Assembly: GCA_034663635.1 (NCBI GenBank)
Contig: JAXDJH010000022.1
Location: 62,001 to 126,000, forward strand
Reading direction: 5' to 3'
DNA from: JAXDJH01 sp034663635
Lineage (GTDB): Bacteria > Actinomycetota > CADDZG01 > WHSQ01
Length of the DNA stretch: 64,000 nt
In this document: positions 48,970-56,594 of the stretch, piece after piece
How positions within the stretch are numbered: position 1 is the stretch's first letter
Layout: the number at the start of each line of letters is the position of its first letter
Translations under genes and position numbers: made by a program
The notes under the pieces: generated by a model
Seen by the model: only the letters and a program-made list of their open reading frames with translations
The model's database searches: none
What the model was told of the DNA's origin: nothing

Positions 48970-50925
48970 ATGATTACCAGGATGCGTTTTTCAAGGGCTA
49001 CGGGGGTCGCCCTGATCGCAGGCTTGTTGGTTGGCCTGCTCCCCGCGTCTCCAGCGTCCGCCGAGTCCACCGTCGTCATCGACGGTGGTGGGTGGGGGCA
49101 TGGGATCGGCATGTCCCAGTACGGGGCCTACGGCCGCGCGCTCAAAGGCAAGAGCGCCGACGAGATCCTGGAGCACTACTACTCGGGAGCCTCCGTGACG
49201 AATGGGGATCTTCCGTCGCGCATCCGGGTGGGACTCCTTCAGTACAGGTCGTCGATCTCCGCGACGTCCACGGGACTAACTCCGGAGTCGAATGGACGTG
49301 TCGTTTTCCGCGCTGGCAATCAGAAGGTGGCGGACGGTCCGCAGGGCACGACCTGGAAGGTGGAGCCGAGCACCACTGGGGGCATGCGCCTTTACAAGAA
49401 CGGAACTCAGGTCAAGCGTGACGGAAAGACCGTTTTCGGAACCCCACAACAACCTCTTAAAGCCATCTACGAAACGTTCAATACCGTCGTCCGTATCTCG
49501 GAGAAGAGCCAGGGATACGCGTACGGGACGTTGCAATTCGCCAGCTATGAAACGGACCGATGCCCGGCGGGGTATTGCTTGCGACTCGTGGTGAAACTTC
49601 CGATGCAGAAATATCTCTACGGGCTGGGCGAGGTGCCGTCCTCGTGGCCGGCCTCTGCCCTTAGGTCGCAGGCGATCGCCGGGCGGACCTACGCATTCGA
49701 CAAAACGATCCGATCCGGTCAGCACAGGTATCCGTGCGATTGCGCGGTCTACGACTCGACGCTCGATCAGGCCTACGTCGGCGATGGGAAACGCACCGGC
49801 TCCGGTGAGTACTGGGGCGACTGGAAGGCAGCGGTCGACGACACCGACTCACAGGTGATCCTTTACGACGGAGATCCGATCCAGGCCCTCTATTCCTCTT
49901 CATCCGGCGGATACACCGAGAACAACGAGAACGTCTGGGGCGGCACCCCGATCCCGTACCTGAGAGGCGTGCCGGACGGACCCGACTCGGTCTCGGCGAA
50001 CCCCAATCACGAGTGGTCGGTCGAGATGAGCTACTCGTCGTTCGAGAGCAAGCTCAACGCGGCCTATGGGACCGGATCGCTGCAGAGCTTCGAGCTCGTT
50101 AAACCTTTCGGCGTCTCGGGCCGCGTGACTGTAGTCAAGACCGACGCCGCCGGAGGAGCCAAGATCGTCGGCGCGAGTAAGACGGTGAGAACGAGCGGCT
50201 GGTCGCTGCGCGCGGCCCTCGGTCTCAAAGACACGCTGTTCCGGGTCGCGATCACCTATCCCGTCGACCCAGAGCTCGTTCGCAAGTACCGGCGTTTGGA
50301 CGGGGCGACGGGTCTTCCGCGCGGCGACTCGTATTCCGTTCCCCGGAATGCCTCTACCTCGCTTGGCCGCGCCCAGGACTTCAAACGCGGCCGTCTTACG
50401 TGGCGCAAGCAGAGCGGCAAGACGGTCTGGCAGCTCGGCCCCGTCCTCAAGCGCTACGACGCTCTCGGACGAGAAAGATCCAATCTCGGGATGCCAACTT
50501 CGGATATCTGGGGGCCGGGCGAGTACGTCGGTGCGTCATACGTCGACGGCTTGATCGCATGGTCGGAGGCCACCGGCGCTTACTCGGTGCAGGGCGCTTT
50601 CCAGGATGCCTATGCGGATCTCGGCGGAGTCAAAGGGCCTCTCGGCCTTCCCTTGAAACAACGCGAGCGGCGAGACACGCTGCCCAAGGGTGGAGCAAGG
50701 CAGAGATTCCAGAACGGCACCTTCTACAGGAACCCGAAGCTGGCCACCATCTTCGGCCTCTGGGGAGCCATCGATGCCCGGTACCGGAAGATCGGCGAGG
50801 CGACGTCACCATGTGGCTACCCAACCTCCTCGCTGACCCAGAACGAGTCGGGCCAGAGCGCCTCGTTCGAGCGGGGAACCATCGAGGTCGCACCGGACGG
50901 GAACCTCACGGTCACCTGCAACTAA
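48970..50925 (+). CDS. Secreted SpoIID/LytB-domain protein with C-terminal LGFP repeats
   Basis: The 651-residue product has a signal peptide (GVALIAGLLVGLLPASPASA). A SpoIID/LytB catalytic region runs to about residue 420: GWGHGIGMSQYGAYGRAL, LYGLGEVPSSWPASALRSQAIAGRTYAF and YSSSSGGYTENNENVWGG. After it come repeated units containing GLPRG, LGMPTSD, LGLPLK and CGYPTSS, the pattern of LGFP wall-binding repeats. SpoIID-type enzymes are lytic transglycosylases acting on peptidoglycan. The LGFP part would keep it in the cell wall. ATG 48970 or 48982 could be the start. It is preceded by the repeated promoter element A. Confidence 0.88.
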   Translation: MITRMRFSRATGVALIAGLLVGLLPASPASAESTVVIDGGGWGHGIGMSQYGAYGRALKGKSADEILEHYYSGASVTNGDLPSRIRVGLLQYRSSISATSTGLTPESNGRVVFRAGNQKVADGPQGTTWKVEPSTTGGMRLYKNGTQVKRDGKTVFGTPQQPLKAIYETFNTVVRISEKSQGYAYGTLQFASYETDRCPAGYCLRLVVKLPMQKYLYGLGEVPSSWPASALRSQAIAGRTYAFDKTIRSGQHRYPCDCAVYDSTLDQAYVGDGKRTGSGEYWGDWKAAVDDTDSQVILYDGDPIQALYSSSSGGYTENNENVWGGTPIPYLRGVPDGPDSVSANPNHEWSVEMSYSSFESKLNAAYGTGSLQSFELVKPFGVSGRVTVVKTDAAGGAKIVGASKTVRTSGWSLRAALGLKDTLFRVAITYPVDPELVRKYRRLDGATGLPRGDSYSVPRNASTSLGRAQDFKRGRLTWRKQSGKTVWQLGPVLKRYDALGRERSNLGMPTSDIWGPGEYVGASYVDGLIAWSEATGAYSVQGAFQDAYADLGGVKGPLGLPLKQRERRDTLPKGGARQRFQNGTFYRNPKLATIFGLWGAIDARYRKIGEATSPCGYPTSSLTQNESGQSASFERGTIEVAPDGNLTVTCN

Positions 50926-50935
50926 GCTCCCGGCC

Positions 50936-51391
50936 ATGGCACTCGAGGTACCCCCTCCTGAAGAACATCTCATCGCGGCCGGGCACAGAACGAGCTCGAC
51001 CGGGATCTCGATCGCTCTCCTGCTCGTAAGCCTGGTCTTCGCTACCGCCGGCCAAGTCACTCTCAAGTCGGCGATGGAATCCATCGGCAGGATCGGCTCG
51101 GACCAGATATCCCAAGCCGGCGACACGATCACGCGAGCGGTCAAAGAGCCGAAGCTGTGGTTCGGCCTGGCCCTGTTTGGGATCTCGGCCCTCTTCTGGC
51201 TCGTGGTCCTGTCGCGCGTCGACCTTTCACTCGCATACCCGTTCGTGGGGATCTCGTATGTGATCGTGGTCGCGCTCGGGAAATTCATGTTCCATGAGAA
51301 CGTTCCGCCTCTTCGCTGGCTCGGGGTCCTGGTGATCGCTTTGGGCATCGCCTTGATCGGCTTCTCGAGCAAGACGCTTACCGGAGGTTGA
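50936..51391 (+). CDS. Small multidrug-resistance/ArnE-like (EamA) membrane transporter
   Basis: The 151-residue protein has four helices: ISIALLLVSLVFATAGQV, LWFGLALFGISALFWLVVL, LAYPFVGISYVIVVALGKF and WLGVLVIALGIALIGFSS. The motif LSRVDLSLAYPF with a following GKF is typical of SMR/ArnE-like half-transporters. Such proteins flip undecaprenyl-linked sugars or amino-arabinose, which suits the neighbouring nucleotide-sugar genes. Two copies would be needed to form a dimer. Its TGA overlaps the TTG of the next gene (TTGA). Confidence 0.78.
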   Translation: MALEVPPPEEHLIAAGHRTSSTGISIALLLVSLVFATAGQVTLKSAMESIGRIGSDQISQAGDTITRAVKEPKLWFGLALFGISALFWLVVLSRVDLSLAYPFVGISYVIVVALGKFMFHENVPPLRWLGVLVIALGIALIGFSSKTLTGG

Positions 51392-52365
51392 AAGCCCTTC
51401 TTTTGGCGGGTGGCTTCGGAACGCGGATGCGGCCCCTGACGCTCACCCGCCCCAAGCACCTCCTGCCGATCGCGAATCGTCCCCACATACACCACGTATT
51501 CGATGGGTTGATCCGGCACGGAGTGACCGATGTCGTGCTCACGACGTCCTACCTTGCGGAGGCGTTCGAGGCCACGGTTGCGGAGGCCGGCGCCCGTGGG
51601 ATCAGGCTCGAGGTCGCGCACGAGCCCGAGGCAAGGGGAACCGCGGGGGCGATCAAGAACGCGCAGGCCGCACTCGGCGACGAACGATTCCTCGTGCTCA
51701 ACGCTGATGTGTTGACCGCAGCGGATCTGACGAGCCTCGTCGCCTTCCACGATGGGACGGGCGCTGAGGGGACTGTCCTACTGACGGCCGTCGAGGATCC
51801 TTCTGCGTTCGGGGTCGTACCAACGGAAGGAAACGGTCGTGTCACCGGCTTTATCGAGAAGCCGCCGCGCGACGAAGCTCCGACGAATCTCATCAACGCA
51901 GGGGTCTACGTGATGGAGCCTCGAGTGCTCGACCGGATACCCGCTGGCCAAGAGTGGTCTGCCGAACGTGCTCTATTCCCGGAGATGGTTGAGGCTGGGG
52001 CGCTTTTCGCCTCTGCTTCGGAGGCGTATTGGATGGACATCGGGACGCCCGCCAAGTACCTCCAGGCCAACGTCGACGCGCTGGAGGGGAGGTTCGTCAC
52101 CGATGCAGTGACGCACCCTGGTCACGGAGCATCTCTTGTGGATCGATCGGCCAAGGTGGCGCAGGGAGCCGAAGTATCCTCCTCGTGCATCGGGGCAGCC
52201 TGTGTGGTTGCCTCGGGCGCTTCGATCGAACGCTCGGTTTTGCTCGCTGGAGCCCGGGTGGGCGAACGAGCGATCGTGCGCGACTCGGTCGTCGGAGAAC
52301 GGGCGAGCGTTGGCTCAGGAACCGAGGTCGTTGATCTCGCCATCGGCGACGACGAGGAGGGATAG
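51388..52365 (+). CDS. NDP-sugar pyrophosphorylase (nucleotidyltransferase with beta-helix)
   Basis: The 325-residue protein starts with KALLLAGGFGTRMRPLT, the sugar-1-phosphate nucleotidyltransferase signature, followed by PKHLLPIANRPHIHHV, LVLNADVL and FGVVPTEGNGRVTGFIEKP. A C-terminal left-handed beta-helix follows (AEVSSSCIGAACVVASGASIERSVLL with repeats of hydrophobic hexads). The family includes mannose-1-phosphate guanylyl- and glucose-1-phosphate thymidylyltransferases; the nucleotide is not determined by sequence. TTG overlaps the previous TGA, and GGAGG lies immediately before it. The next gene begins one base inside its stop. Confidence 0.85.
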   Translation: MKALLLAGGFGTRMRPLTLTRPKHLLPIANRPHIHHVFDGLIRHGVTDVVLTTSYLAEAFEATVAEAGARGIRLEVAHEPEARGTAGAIKNAQAALGDERFLVLNADVLTAADLTSLVAFHDGTGAEGTVLLTAVEDPSAFGVVPTEGNGRVTGFIEKPPRDEAPTNLINAGVYVMEPRVLDRIPAGQEWSAERALFPEMVEAGALFASASEAYWMDIGTPAKYLQANVDALEGRFVTDAVTHPGHGASLVDRSAKVAQGAEVSSSCIGAACVVASGASIERSVLLAGARVGERAIVRDSVVGERASVGSGTEVVDLAIGDDEEG

Positions 52366-53336
52366 TGCGAGTACTTGTGACCGGGGCGGCCGGTTTCATC
52401 GGCTCTCATCTCGTCGATCGCCTCGTATCGGAAGGCGATGATGTTCACGGGATCGATGACATGTCATCCGGCGCAATGGCGAATCTTGACGACGCCCGCC
52501 GATCGAATCTCGGCAAGTTTCACTTCCATCGTCTCGACATCACTTCGACAGCCCTCGGCGAGTACGTCGGACGCAGCAAGCCCGAGATCATCTTCCATCT
52601 CGCAGCTCAGGTGGACGTGCGCAAGTCGGTCAAGGACCCGATCCACGACGCCATGATCAACGTCATCGGCTCTCTGAATGTCCTCGAATCGGCCCGTAAG
52701 GCGGGCACGCGGAAGGTGATCTTCACTTCATCCGGCGGATGTATCTACGGCGAGCCCGACGAGTCGCGATTGCCCGTAACCGAGGATCAGGTCTATCTGC
52801 CCGAGGCGATGCCGGAATCTCCCTACGGCGTTTCGAAGAAAGTCGTCCTCGACTACCTCCGCTACTACAAAGAGGTTCAAGGGCTCAACTACACCGCTCT
52901 GGCCCTCGCAAACGTCTACGGCCCTCGTCAGGAGCCCGCGTCGGAGGTTGGTCTCGAGGGGCAGGTAGTTGCGATCTTTGCCCGCAGGATGCTGGCCCGT
53001 CGTCCCACCACTATCTACGGGGACGGCTCGCAGACTCGTGACTTCGTCTTCGTCGACGACGTCGTTTCGGCTTTCATGGCAGCCCGGGAGAAGGGCGATG
53101 GCGAGTTGATCAACGTAGGGAGTGGAAAAGAGCTGTCCGTCACGGAGCTTCATACGCGCCTGACCGAGCTCACGGGGAATCGCTTCGAACCCATCTACGG
53201 CGGCGCTCGCCCCGGCGAGCTCCAGCGGATCTACGTGGACCCCTCCAAGGCGGGCGAGGTCCTGGGATGGCGGCCGACGGTAGAGCTCGAAGAGGGCCTC
53301 AAGCAGACCGTGGCCTGGTTCAGAGCAAATAGCTGA
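52365..53336 (+). CDS. NAD-dependent UDP-glucose 4-epimerase-like SDR
   Basis: The 323-residue enzyme has VTGAAGFIGSHLVDRL (NAD), IIFHLAAQVDVRKSVKDP, catalytic SSGGCIYGE (Ser region) and ESPYGVSKKVVLDYL (Tyr, Lys), and RDFVFVDDVVSAFM. This is the extended-SDR type of UDP-glucose/UDP-galactose 4-epimerases and related sugar-nucleotide enzymes. It begins with GTG overlapping the last base of the previous TAG (TAGTG), behind GAGGAGG. With the pyrophosphorylase it would supply an activated hexose to the glycosyltransferases of this region. Confidence 0.85.
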   Translation: MRVLVTGAAGFIGSHLVDRLVSEGDDVHGIDDMSSGAMANLDDARRSNLGKFHFHRLDITSTALGEYVGRSKPEIIFHLAAQVDVRKSVKDPIHDAMINVIGSLNVLESARKAGTRKVIFTSSGGCIYGEPDESRLPVTEDQVYLPEAMPESPYGVSKKVVLDYLRYYKEVQGLNYTALALANVYGPRQEPASEVGLEGQVVAIFARRMLARRPTTIYGDGSQTRDFVFVDDVVSAFMAAREKGDGELINVGSGKELSVTELHTRLTELTGNRFEPIYGGARPGELQRIYVDPSKAGEVLGWRPTVELEEGLKQTVAWFRANS

Positions 53337-53338
53337 GT

Positions 53339-53357
53339 CCCGAGGCTCTGCCTCGGG
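53339..53357 (+). terminator. Hairpin terminator after the sugar-nucleotide operon
   Basis: CCCGAGGC (53339-53346), a 3-nt loop and GCCTCGGG (53350-53357) form an 8-bp perfect stem directly after the epimerase stop at 53336. Only a weak T-rich stretch (TTCAATCGATTT) follows, so its strength is uncertain. It closes the plus-strand operon before the long intergenic region. Confidence 0.6.
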
Positions 53358-53370
53358 TTCAATCGATTTA

Positions 53371-53577
53371 GGCATAGTTGCGTATGTGCCTGGGGTCGCT
53401 TCCTTCCGATTCATTCTTTGTAGTTCCCAAACACGATGGAACAGAGGTTTCGACCGGGAAAGGTAGCCCTCCCGCCCCGGTCGCAGATGTGGGAAGTAGT
53501 TGTTGCGTCGAAAGACGCGACGGCTCGCGGGACGGCGTGCAGCCTCCTAGGGACTCTCTCCCTTAGGAGGCTGTTTC
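53371..53577 (+). ncRNA. Candidate structured non-coding RNA in the 428-nt intergenic region
   Basis: The gap 53337-53764 has no good protein-coding signal. After a TGCGTAT element (53379-53385) it holds three successive hairpins: CGACCGGG/CCCGGTCG (53451-53458 with 53476-53483), an 8-bp stem around a GAAA tetraloop (53502-53509 with 53514-53521), and a 12-bp stem (53541-53552 with 53561-53572) followed by GTTT, which looks like a terminator. The order of promoter-like element, structured body and terminator hairpin suggests a small RNA. Independent transcription is an inference, and no known RNA family was recognised. Confidence 0.4.
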
Positions 53578-53590
53578 GCGCCCAGCCGAT

Positions 53591-53622
53591 TACGTACAAC
53601 TGCGTATTTCGCCCTTATGTCC
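53591..53622 (+). promoter_or_regulatory. Repeated promoter element B upstream of the LPFTG repeat protein
   Basis: TACGTA (53591-53596), four bases, TGCGTAT (53601-53607), seven bases and TTATGTCC (53615-53622) repeat the arrangement at 48929-48958. If TTATGT is the -10, transcription would begin near 53627, giving a leader of about 140 nt before TTG 53765. That leader contains a 7-bp stem (53657-53663 with 53705-53711) enclosing a second stem, so it may be structured. Confidence 0.5.
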
Positions 53623-53764
53623 CAACCCTGCATGCTTGCCATGGAATAAATAGGGAGTCACGAAGCCTGAGGGCAAATCCGGCTTCGCGGTTACCTAGGC
53701 ATCATCGTGACGCTCCTGGCGGAAAGAGAGAGGTCGCCTTCGGGGCCTGAAGAAGGGAGCGACA

Positions 53765-55084
53765 TTGAGAGGGATCATCCGATCCGTTCTCCTCGGTCTT
53801 TGTGCGGCCGCGATAGTCCTCGCGCCCGTTCAGTCTTTCGCGGGATTACCTCCTGTGGATGGCAGTAACGGCAACTCCGCGGACGCGCCGGGCCACAACA
53901 AGGACGCAGGAACCGCCGAAACCGCTTCTGCGGATACTTCGACGGCAGCAGCTATGACAGCCGCCACTACGACGGCTGCAGTCGCCGATTCCGGCGACAA
54001 GGACAAGGGCGGCAACGGCAACTCCGAGAACGCCCCCGGCCACAACAAGGACGAGGGAAGCTCCGGCGATTCGGGAAGCACGGCTTCAGTCTCGGCCGCT
54101 TCCTCCAGCTCCAGCTCCTCTACGGCGAGTTCGTCCTCGTCGTCGTCGACGACGACAACCGGCAGCAACCCCGGTAATGGGAATGGGAACGGAAACACGA
54201 AGAAAGAGCCCGACCCGGATCCGGTTCAGACGCCTACGCCTCCGGCAACCAAGGGCCCAACTGAGTGCCCCGACTACAGCCAGGAGTCCGGCGGTCCGTA
54301 CGATCACGACAACTGCGACGGTTCGCAAGGCATGAACGGCAACGGCGGCAACGGCAAGTGCGCCGGCTGTACCGGAAAAGCCGATGACAAGTCGCCGGGC
54401 GGTCAGTACCCGGGTGACCACAACAACGGCTACGAGTGCGATCACAACAGCGGAGTTGGCAAGGGCAACCCTGCGCACTCTCGTTGTGCAAGCCCACCGC
54501 CGTGTACGGTCAACTGCAACCCGTGCACCGTGAATTGCAACCCCTGCACGCAGAACTGCAACCCGTGCACCGTGAACTGCAACCCCTGCACGCAGAACTG
54601 CAACCCCTGCACGCAGAACTGCAATCCATGCACCACGAATTGCAATCCATGCACGCAGAACTGCAACCCGTGCACTACGAACTGCAACCCCTGCACCACG
54701 AATTGCAATCCCTGCACCACGAATTGCAATCCCTGCACGCAAAACTGCACGCCGGACGATTGCGATCACGATGGGGTAGCGGATGATGTCGATGCCGACA
54801 CCGTCTCGTGCAACCCGCCCGAGGAAGAGACCTGCCCGGACGGAACGCCGATGCCGGTCAACGGACTTTGCGACACTGTCCTCGGTGTGAGGTTCAACAG
54901 GCCGAACCTGAGATTCAACCCGTCGGCTCCTGCGGCGGTTCTGCCCGAGAGGGTTCAGGCTGGAGTGCTGCCGTTCACCGGTGGCGAAGTCGCTCCATTC
55001 CTGATCGTGGGCGGAGTACTGATCATGACCGGAGGCCTGCTCGCCACCCGCAAGAAGAGGGTCCTAGAACCCATCAAGAAGTAG
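53765..55084 (+). CDS. LPFTG-anchored cell-wall protein with cysteine heptad (NPCTxNC) repeats
   Basis: TTG 53765 stands 5 nt after AAGGGAG. The 439-residue protein has a signal peptide (SVLLGLCAAAIVLAPVQSFA). A Ser/Ala/Gly low-complexity region follows, with two copies of an APGHNKD motif. Next is a Cys-containing domain (YDHDNCDGSQG, CAGCTGKADD, HNNGYECDHN, GNPAHSRC) like one seen in other actinobacterial secreted proteins. Twelve CTxNC units come next (11 full NPCTxNC heptads), and then a calcium-loop-like CDHDGVADDVDADTVSC. At the end LPFTG (402-406), a hydrophobic helix and RKKR form a sortase signal. The protein would be covalently attached to the wall with a rigid, disulfide-rich or metal-binding stalk. 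The repeat's function is unknown. Confidence 0.85.
   Translation: MRGIIRSVLLGLCAAAIVLAPVQSFAGLPPVDGSNGNSADAPGHNKDAGTAETASADTSTAAAMTAATTTAAVADSGDKDKGGNGNSENAPGHNKDEGSSGDSGSTASVSAASSSSSSSTASSSSSSSTTTTGSNPGNGNGNGNTKKEPDPDPVQTPTPPATKGPTECPDYSQESGGPYDHDNCDGSQGMNGNGGNGKCAGCTGKADDKSPGGQYPGDHNNGYECDHNSGVGKGNPAHSRCASPPPCTVNCNPCTVNCNPCTQNCNPCTVNCNPCTQNCNPCTQNCNPCTTNCNPCTQNCNPCTTNCNPCTTNCNPCTTNCNPCTQNCTPDDCDHDGVADDVDADTVSCNPPEEETCPDGTPMPVNGLCDTVLGVRFNRPNLRFNPSAPAAVLPERVQAGVLPFTGGEVAPFLIVGGVLIMTGGLLATRKKRVLEPIKK
54518..54748 (+). repeat. Eleven tandem 21-bp units coding for NPCT(V/Q/T)NC
   Basis: Eleven in-frame 21-nt units encode NPCTxNC with x = V, Q, V, Q, Q, T, Q, T, T, T, Q; a twelfth, partial unit (CTVNC) precedes them. 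The encoded heptads are identical at six positions, while the DNA units differ at synonymous sites (AAC/AAT, CCG/CCC/CCA, ACC/ACT/ACG). Selection has therefore kept the protein repeat, and the array is not a very recent expansion. Confidence 0.95.
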
Positions 55085-55119
55085 ACATTTAGCTGGGGAT
55101 CTCAACCCAGAGAGAGAGG

Positions 55120-55150
55120 AGAGGGCCGGGAAACCGGCCCTCTTTCTATT
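55120..55150 (+). terminator. Rho-independent terminator after the LPFTG protein gene
   Basis: AGAGGGCCGG (55120-55129), a GAAA tetraloop and CCGGCCCTCT (55134-55143) form a 10-bp perfect stem, followed by TTCTATT. It begins 35 nt after the stop of the LPFTG protein gene and defines the end of that transcript. Confidence 0.85.
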
Positions 55151-55194
55151 GAGGCCTGTTTGTCTTTCCTGCGCTGGTGGGCCGCACTGAGCCG

Positions 55195-55249
55195 GTAGTC
55201 GCCGGGGTCCCCTCGCTCCCCGGCGGAGCGGGCGGCCAGGGGCGACTAC
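55195..55249. repeat. Compact inverted-repeat structure between convergent transcripts
   Basis: GTAGTCGCC (55195-55203) pairs perfectly with GGCGACTAC (55241-55249). Inside, CGCTCC (55214-55219) pairs with GGAGCG (55225-55230). The 55-nt element lies between the terminator of the LPFTG gene and the stop of the DUF3105 gene. It could be a structured RNA end or a bidirectional transcription barrier. No T-run follows on either strand, so it is not a classical terminator, and it lacks tRNA landmarks. Confidence 0.5.
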
Positions 55250-55263
55250 AGACTTAGATGTGG

Positions 55264-55938
55264 CTAGCCGCGGAAAGGCGGGGTGATCGGCTCGGGGCCT
55301 TTCCCCTGGTAAGCGCGGCGGAAGTCGTCGACGACCTTCTGAGAGACCAGCTCGCAGAACTGCGTGACGCCGCTGCCTGCAGAGTCCTGACTTTCGCCGG
55401 CCTGCCACGCGGTCAGGGCGAAGTTGTAAGGGGACTTGATGTCGTCGTAGGGAGCAGTGGCGGTCGCTGCGGGTTCCTGGTCCGTGACCTTCTCGAGATC
55501 GTCCTGGACGCCCTGAGGAGCGTCTGGGTTGTACCAGATCACGATCTGCCCGTGCTCCTGGTTGTGGACCAGGCGCTCCTCGTCGATCGGGGACGTGTAG
55601 AAGCCGGTGTCGGCGATGGCCTCGGGCGGCCAGTGGTCCCCGCCGACGGGCGGTGAAGTGTCGTACTGGACGTCGGTTCCGGCGTCGACGTGGTTGCGGC
55701 TTGCGACCTCGTTCGTCTCGATCTCTGAGCAGTTGGCTTCGGAAGCGGCCACCCCGACGTTCTCGGAGGGTCCGGTGTCCTTTCGGTCCTTGAGGACCAG
55801 GAAGACGACCAATGCGCCGACGAGCAGCACGATGCCGAGTGTTACGAGGTTCTGGCGGCGATGGGCGCGAGCGAGCTCGTTGCGCCTTTGCTCCTCGGCT
55901 GCACGCCTGCGTTGTTTTTCTTCGAGCTTCTTGCTCAC
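55264..55938 (-). CDS. DUF3105 domain membrane-anchored protein
   Basis: The 224-residue protein has a long basic N-terminus (EEKQRRRAAEEQRRNELARA), one membrane helix (LVTLGIVLLVGALVVFLVL) and an outside DUF3105 domain. That domain has VQYDTSPPVGGDHWPP, GFYTSPIDEERLVHNQEHG and QIVIWYNPD. The His residues (HW, VHNQEHG) are the conserved feature of this family and may bind metal. The function is unknown. It starts with GTG and has no clear ribosome-binding site. It is convergent with the LPFTG gene. Confidence 0.85.
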   Translation of the reverse strand: MSKKLEEKQRRRAAEEQRRNELARAHRRQNLVTLGIVLLVGALVVFLVLKDRKDTGPSENVGVAASEANCSEIETNEVASRNHVDAGTDVQYDTSPPVGGDHWPPEAIADTGFYTSPIDEERLVHNQEHGQIVIWYNPDAPQGVQDDLEKVTDQEPAATATAPYDDIKSPYNFALTAWQAGESQDSAGSGVTQFCELVSQKVVDDFRRAYQGKGPEPITPPFRG

Positions 55939-55997
55939 GGCGGGAGAGGGTAACAGCCCCCCACGCCTAGGCTCGGTCGGCAGAGAGGAGGCTCGAG

Positions 55998-56594
55998 ATG
56001 GACCTGAGGGAAGCGGTGAGCCGTCGGCGGATGGTGCGCAATTACACGGACGAGCCGGTGGACCCCGCCGTTCTGGACGAGATCCTTTCGGTCGCCACGC
56101 GAGCGCCCAGCGCTGGTTTCTCGCAGGGGCAGCGGTTCGTGGTGATCACCGACGGCGAGACCCGAAGAAAGATCGCCGAGCTGGCGGAGGAAGAGTCCTA
56201 CGTCGAGGGCGGCATGGATCCTTGGCTATCGAGAGCACCCGTTCATGTCGTCATGTGCGTCCGGGAAGACGACTATCACGAGCGTTACCGAGAGTCGGAC
56301 AAGGTCGATGACGCCGGCCGAGAGATCGAATGGCCGGTCCCATATTGGTGGGTCGATGCCGGGGCCGCCATGATGCTGCTCCTGCTGGCGGCGGTGGATG
56401 CTGGATTAGCGGCGGGATTCTTTGGCGTCCATAGGTTGCCTCAGTTGAAAGGCCTCTTGAACATCCCCGAGGACGTTTCACCGATCGGAGTAGTCACGAT
56501 CGGTCATCCCGCGCAGGACAGACCCTCGGGATCTTTGAAGCGAGGTTGGCGCGACAAGGATCAGGTCGTGCACAGGGAGAGGTGGAGCGATTAG
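55998..56594 (+). CDS. Nitroreductase-family flavoprotein (possible dehydro-F420 reductase)
   Basis: GAGGAGG at 55985-55991 supports ATG 55998. The 198-residue protein has the nitroreductase pattern: RRRMVRNYTDEPVDPAVLDEIL, APSAGFSQGQRFVVI, and a C-terminal LPQLKGLLNIPEDVSPIGVVTIGHP. It uses FMN. In mycobacteria a nitroreductase domain fused to CofE (FbiB) reduces dehydro-F420-0. Here a free-standing nitroreductase ends 4 nt inside the convergent cofE gene, so it is a natural candidate for that role. The role is inference; general nitroreductase function remains possible. Confidence 0.82.
   Translation: MDLREAVSRRRMVRNYTDEPVDPAVLDEILSVATRAPSAGFSQGQRFVVITDGETRRKIAELAEEESYVEGGMDPWLSRAPVHVVMCVREDDYHERYRESDKVDDAGREIEWPVPYWWVDAGAAMMLLLLAAVDAGLAAGFFGVHRLPQLKGLLNIPEDVSPIGVVTIGHPAQDRPSGSLKRGWRDKDQVVHRERWSD

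Noticed and set aside
53655..53712. A c-di-GMP-I type riboswitch in the leader of the LPFTG gene
   Set aside because: The segment has GGCAAA and GGTTACC and a closing stem, but lacks the second conserved GGACGCAAAGCC block and the right stem order. A covariance search would be needed to revive the idea.
54503..54748. CRISPR-like array from regularly spaced repeats
   Set aside because: The 21-bp units are contiguous, in frame, without spacers, and encode protein heptads inside a complete gene.
55195..55249. tRNA or tRNA-like gene
   Set aside because: It is too short, with no T-loop TTCGANTC or anticodon arm; it is only a nested inverted repeat.
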